From positions 186,001-250,000 of the forward strand of contig NZ_LGEA01000125.1 of the NCBI RefSeq assembly GCF_001280065.1: a stretch of DNA of 64,000 nucleotides, given 5' to 3'. This document shows positions 63,501 to 64,000 of this stretch, piece by piece. Both the position numbers and the translations under genes were made by a program. Position 1 is the stretch's first letter. Each line of letters opens with the position of its first letter. The notes below the pieces were generated by a model. It worked only from the letters and a program-made list of their open reading frames with translations. It had not been told where the DNA came from and ran no database searches. Source of the DNA: Streptomyces sp. NRRL B-1140 (GTDB taxonomy: Bacteria; Actinomycetota; Actinomycetes; Streptomycetales; Streptomycetaceae).

Positions 63501-64000
63501 TCCCAGACGTCCCGGGGCGAGGCGCGCAAGCACAACCTCTGGATCCCGCCCTCCACCGGCTGGAGCGCCCTCCACCCGAGTGCCCAGCAGCTCCTCGCCG
63601 ACGTGCTGCTGCTGCTCAACCTGGCCGAACGCGGCGACTGGCCCACCGACCGCATCCGCCGACTGCAGCACACCGCCCGCCCCGACCTGCCGCCCTGCCT
63701 CACCCTGGACCGCAGTCCGCTCGACCCCGGCCGTACCACCGTTCGCACGGCCTCCTCCCAGGCGGGCTCCAACTGCCGCGACGACTGCGCCTTCGAACTG
63801 TGCCCGTACCCGCCCAAGGGCCTCGACGGCCAGCGTGTCGAACTCGGCGAGGCCTTCTGCCGCGCCCAGGCCACCCTCCTGTCCCACTCCCGCTCCGGAC
63901 TGCACCCCAAGGCTTCCTGGCAACGCCGGACGCACATCGCGGAGCTGCGGGCGTTCTGGGAGTCGATGGGGCATCGGGCGCAGCACAACTCCCGGCCGCG
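60576..64000 (+). CDS. Membrane-anchored NACHT-type STAND NTPase (3' end outside window)
   Basis: At least 1141 residues; the frame is still open at base 64000. A basic N-terminus (1-48) precedes two membrane helices (~49-74 and ~99-123). The NACHT ATPase follows: Walker A GGIGTGKTAL (K186), Walker B IVVLADGLDEAL (258-262) with the NACHT-type DGLDE, and sensor LIITSRPHD (R296). Beyond ~310 lies a long helical region, then a very charged probable coiled coil (~765-795, MKRELKEREQQRRQERRRER), then further helical sequence with cysteine clusters near the window edge. Such proteins are switch-like sensors, and bacterial NACHT proteins include antiphage defence factors. The GTG start is tentative. 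Confidence 0.85.
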   Translation, partial: MSDGGGPPRRPRRVLRDGLGVRGALHRRRLMRQGYDKTRTWRVRKNGTYVALLVLTFTGALLLLFLAVTALISLPQESSFDSPVRWVGKQCRGDDSFSCAVLQSLFMPFLTLALATVTYLFFRFRHVRWAYVRKALEDPHELVETAGGIFGRVVGRDQLCSVLMEDLRDRRFRRTHVVVGGIGTGKTALVVLLTQRLAERGAVPVPLRLRAADQNLDFRELAFERFCREVQGHIRSSAEAEKVWRRLSQQGRIVVLADGLDEALTAADLTEERDTIIRLAIRRANEEGLPLIITSRPHDSLRGMEASLTELEPLSEEAALTYISSGGAGEDRQRLDWIVERAGIAEAPTYLEIAAELHEQGLLERALSVPTEEEAVETRGGDRASLRFHLFETWLSALISGRFRPHLPLSPEERRSTVHYLSALACVGLALDTSEVRFADVVDEQDPAASRFPEIVRELARRVGDSGIDLRLAAHWGARMELVELGGDRVRFQHSVIQAQLGARFLNAVIHPDVPDEPREGSFFPAALRSPGRELLIAMVLHSRLPDGACVHDEPGAVGPDGTCWCPVSAARDLLMEAACQAQSVRTCGPGDDDKQEARPLFGRTLHSKALELYAAALEIDSVDAEPEQHLIAMRLCTSWPELRARDPHTLRTAKALLVTRFGEAMRGVAQRQTLRPAYLELFEIARLEPSYAVRLAIAQEIGAGGDLAFEALQPRLRGPQVVESGRVERESDWAEEMWGGQQPEVVGECESRRRRQGEGQVARMKRELKEREQQRRQERRREREDREAEERQWRDNTLCAWLVPLLVGSVTTHRHQDTPYAFLESWVRRVGIPEDSPDARARLDLNVEVALAQGFKYAANRRHRHPHARSEAREYLSEQALDMLRRTRFWFTRLTLLHALTLWDLPDGATVSRPSGGHGSDPAQQVRQWLARPDGEPEHPFVTAAGKLCVWALETRQPERFLWIDESGVAAHVGSQTSRGEARKHNLWIPPSTGWSALHPSAQQLLADVLLLLNLAERGDWPTDRIRRLQHTARPDLPPCLTLDRSPLDPGRTTVRTASSQAGSNCRDDCAFELCPYPPKGLDGQRVELGEAFCRAQATLLSHSRSGLHPKASWQRRTHIAELRAFWESMGHRAQHNSRP

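Noticed and set aside
61473..63986. 837-codon minus-strand open frame opposite the NACHT gene
   Set aside because: It is a GC-bias shadow; the plus-strand frame has NACHT motifs and normal codon use.

Overview
The window is a high-GC actinobacterial chromosome segment, almost certainly from a Streptomyces. Many genes use GTG starts and many adjacent genes share 4-bp ATGA/GTGA stop-start overlaps. The family set is typical: a conservon (cvnA-D), DUF6397, DUF5709, a SpoIIE phosphatase joined to a HATPase, a 388-aa xylose isomerase, a CYP157-like P450 and MpaB oxygenase. No rRNA, tRNA, transposase, integrase or CRISPR array was seen. Both edges cut genes: an acyl-CoA dehydrogenase on the left and a NACHT NTPase on the right.

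Layout. 0-5.7 kb: acyl-CoA dehydrogenase 3' end, Tat-exported phosphodiesterase-like protein, small membrane protein, secreted phosphodiester glycosidase, methyltransferase-NUDIX fusion, DUF5519 protein, Tat-exported amidase. 5.9-9.9 kb: xylose module, with xylB and a ROK regulator in one operon divergent from xylA. 10-15.2 kb: proline-rich membrane protein, then a coupled operon SNF2 helicase > SWIM zinc finger > GNAT. 15.3-18.6 kb: small membrane protein, two conserved unknowns, MpaB-type oxygenase, methyltransferase. 18.7-26 kb: MHYT membrane protein and conservon cvnA-cvnB-cvnC-cvnD, followed by a divergent PPOX/F420-type protein, an orphan roadblock paralogue of cvnB and a DUF6397 protein. 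26-34 kb: VOC protein, Fpg/Nei glycosylase, EamA-type transporter, TesB thioesterase and DEAD/DEAH-DUF3516 helicase, YdjM-like membrane hydrolase, type B ribosomal protein L31, DUF5709 protein. 34-38 kb: a coupled pair of ABC half-exporters with complementary degeneration of their ATP sites. 38-45.8 kb: L,D-transpeptidase-like lipoprotein, PNGase A homologue, dicarboxylate symporter, MarR regulator divergent from an ABC exporter, MltG-like transglycosylase. 45.8-50.7 kb: flavin monooxygenase with a broken upstream partner, YjbQ, and a large GAF-SpoIIE-HATPase sensor phosphatase. 50.7-54.6 kb: RbsA-like ATPase, permease and lipoprotein binding protein for a sugar-type ligand. 54.7-60.3 kb: NDH-2/AIF-like oxidoreductase, P450, DHA2 drug exporter, and a secreted SGNH esterase under a perfect CebR-type operator. 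60.6 kb to the end: a membrane-anchored NACHT STAND NTPase, cut by the window edge.

Together the region combines carbon acquisition (xylose, a second sugar-type ABC system, dicarboxylates, a cellulose-regulon-like esterase), signalling (conservon, MHYT, SpoIIE phosphatase), envelope work and a probable defence-type NTPase. The most unusual signals are the NACHT protein, the paired ABC exporter with a lost Walker A lysine, the triplicated ribosome-binding module before rpmE2, the 17-bp tandem repeat inside the conservon, the P450 lacking a canonical ExxR, the CebR box, and several short direct repeats straddling stop codons.
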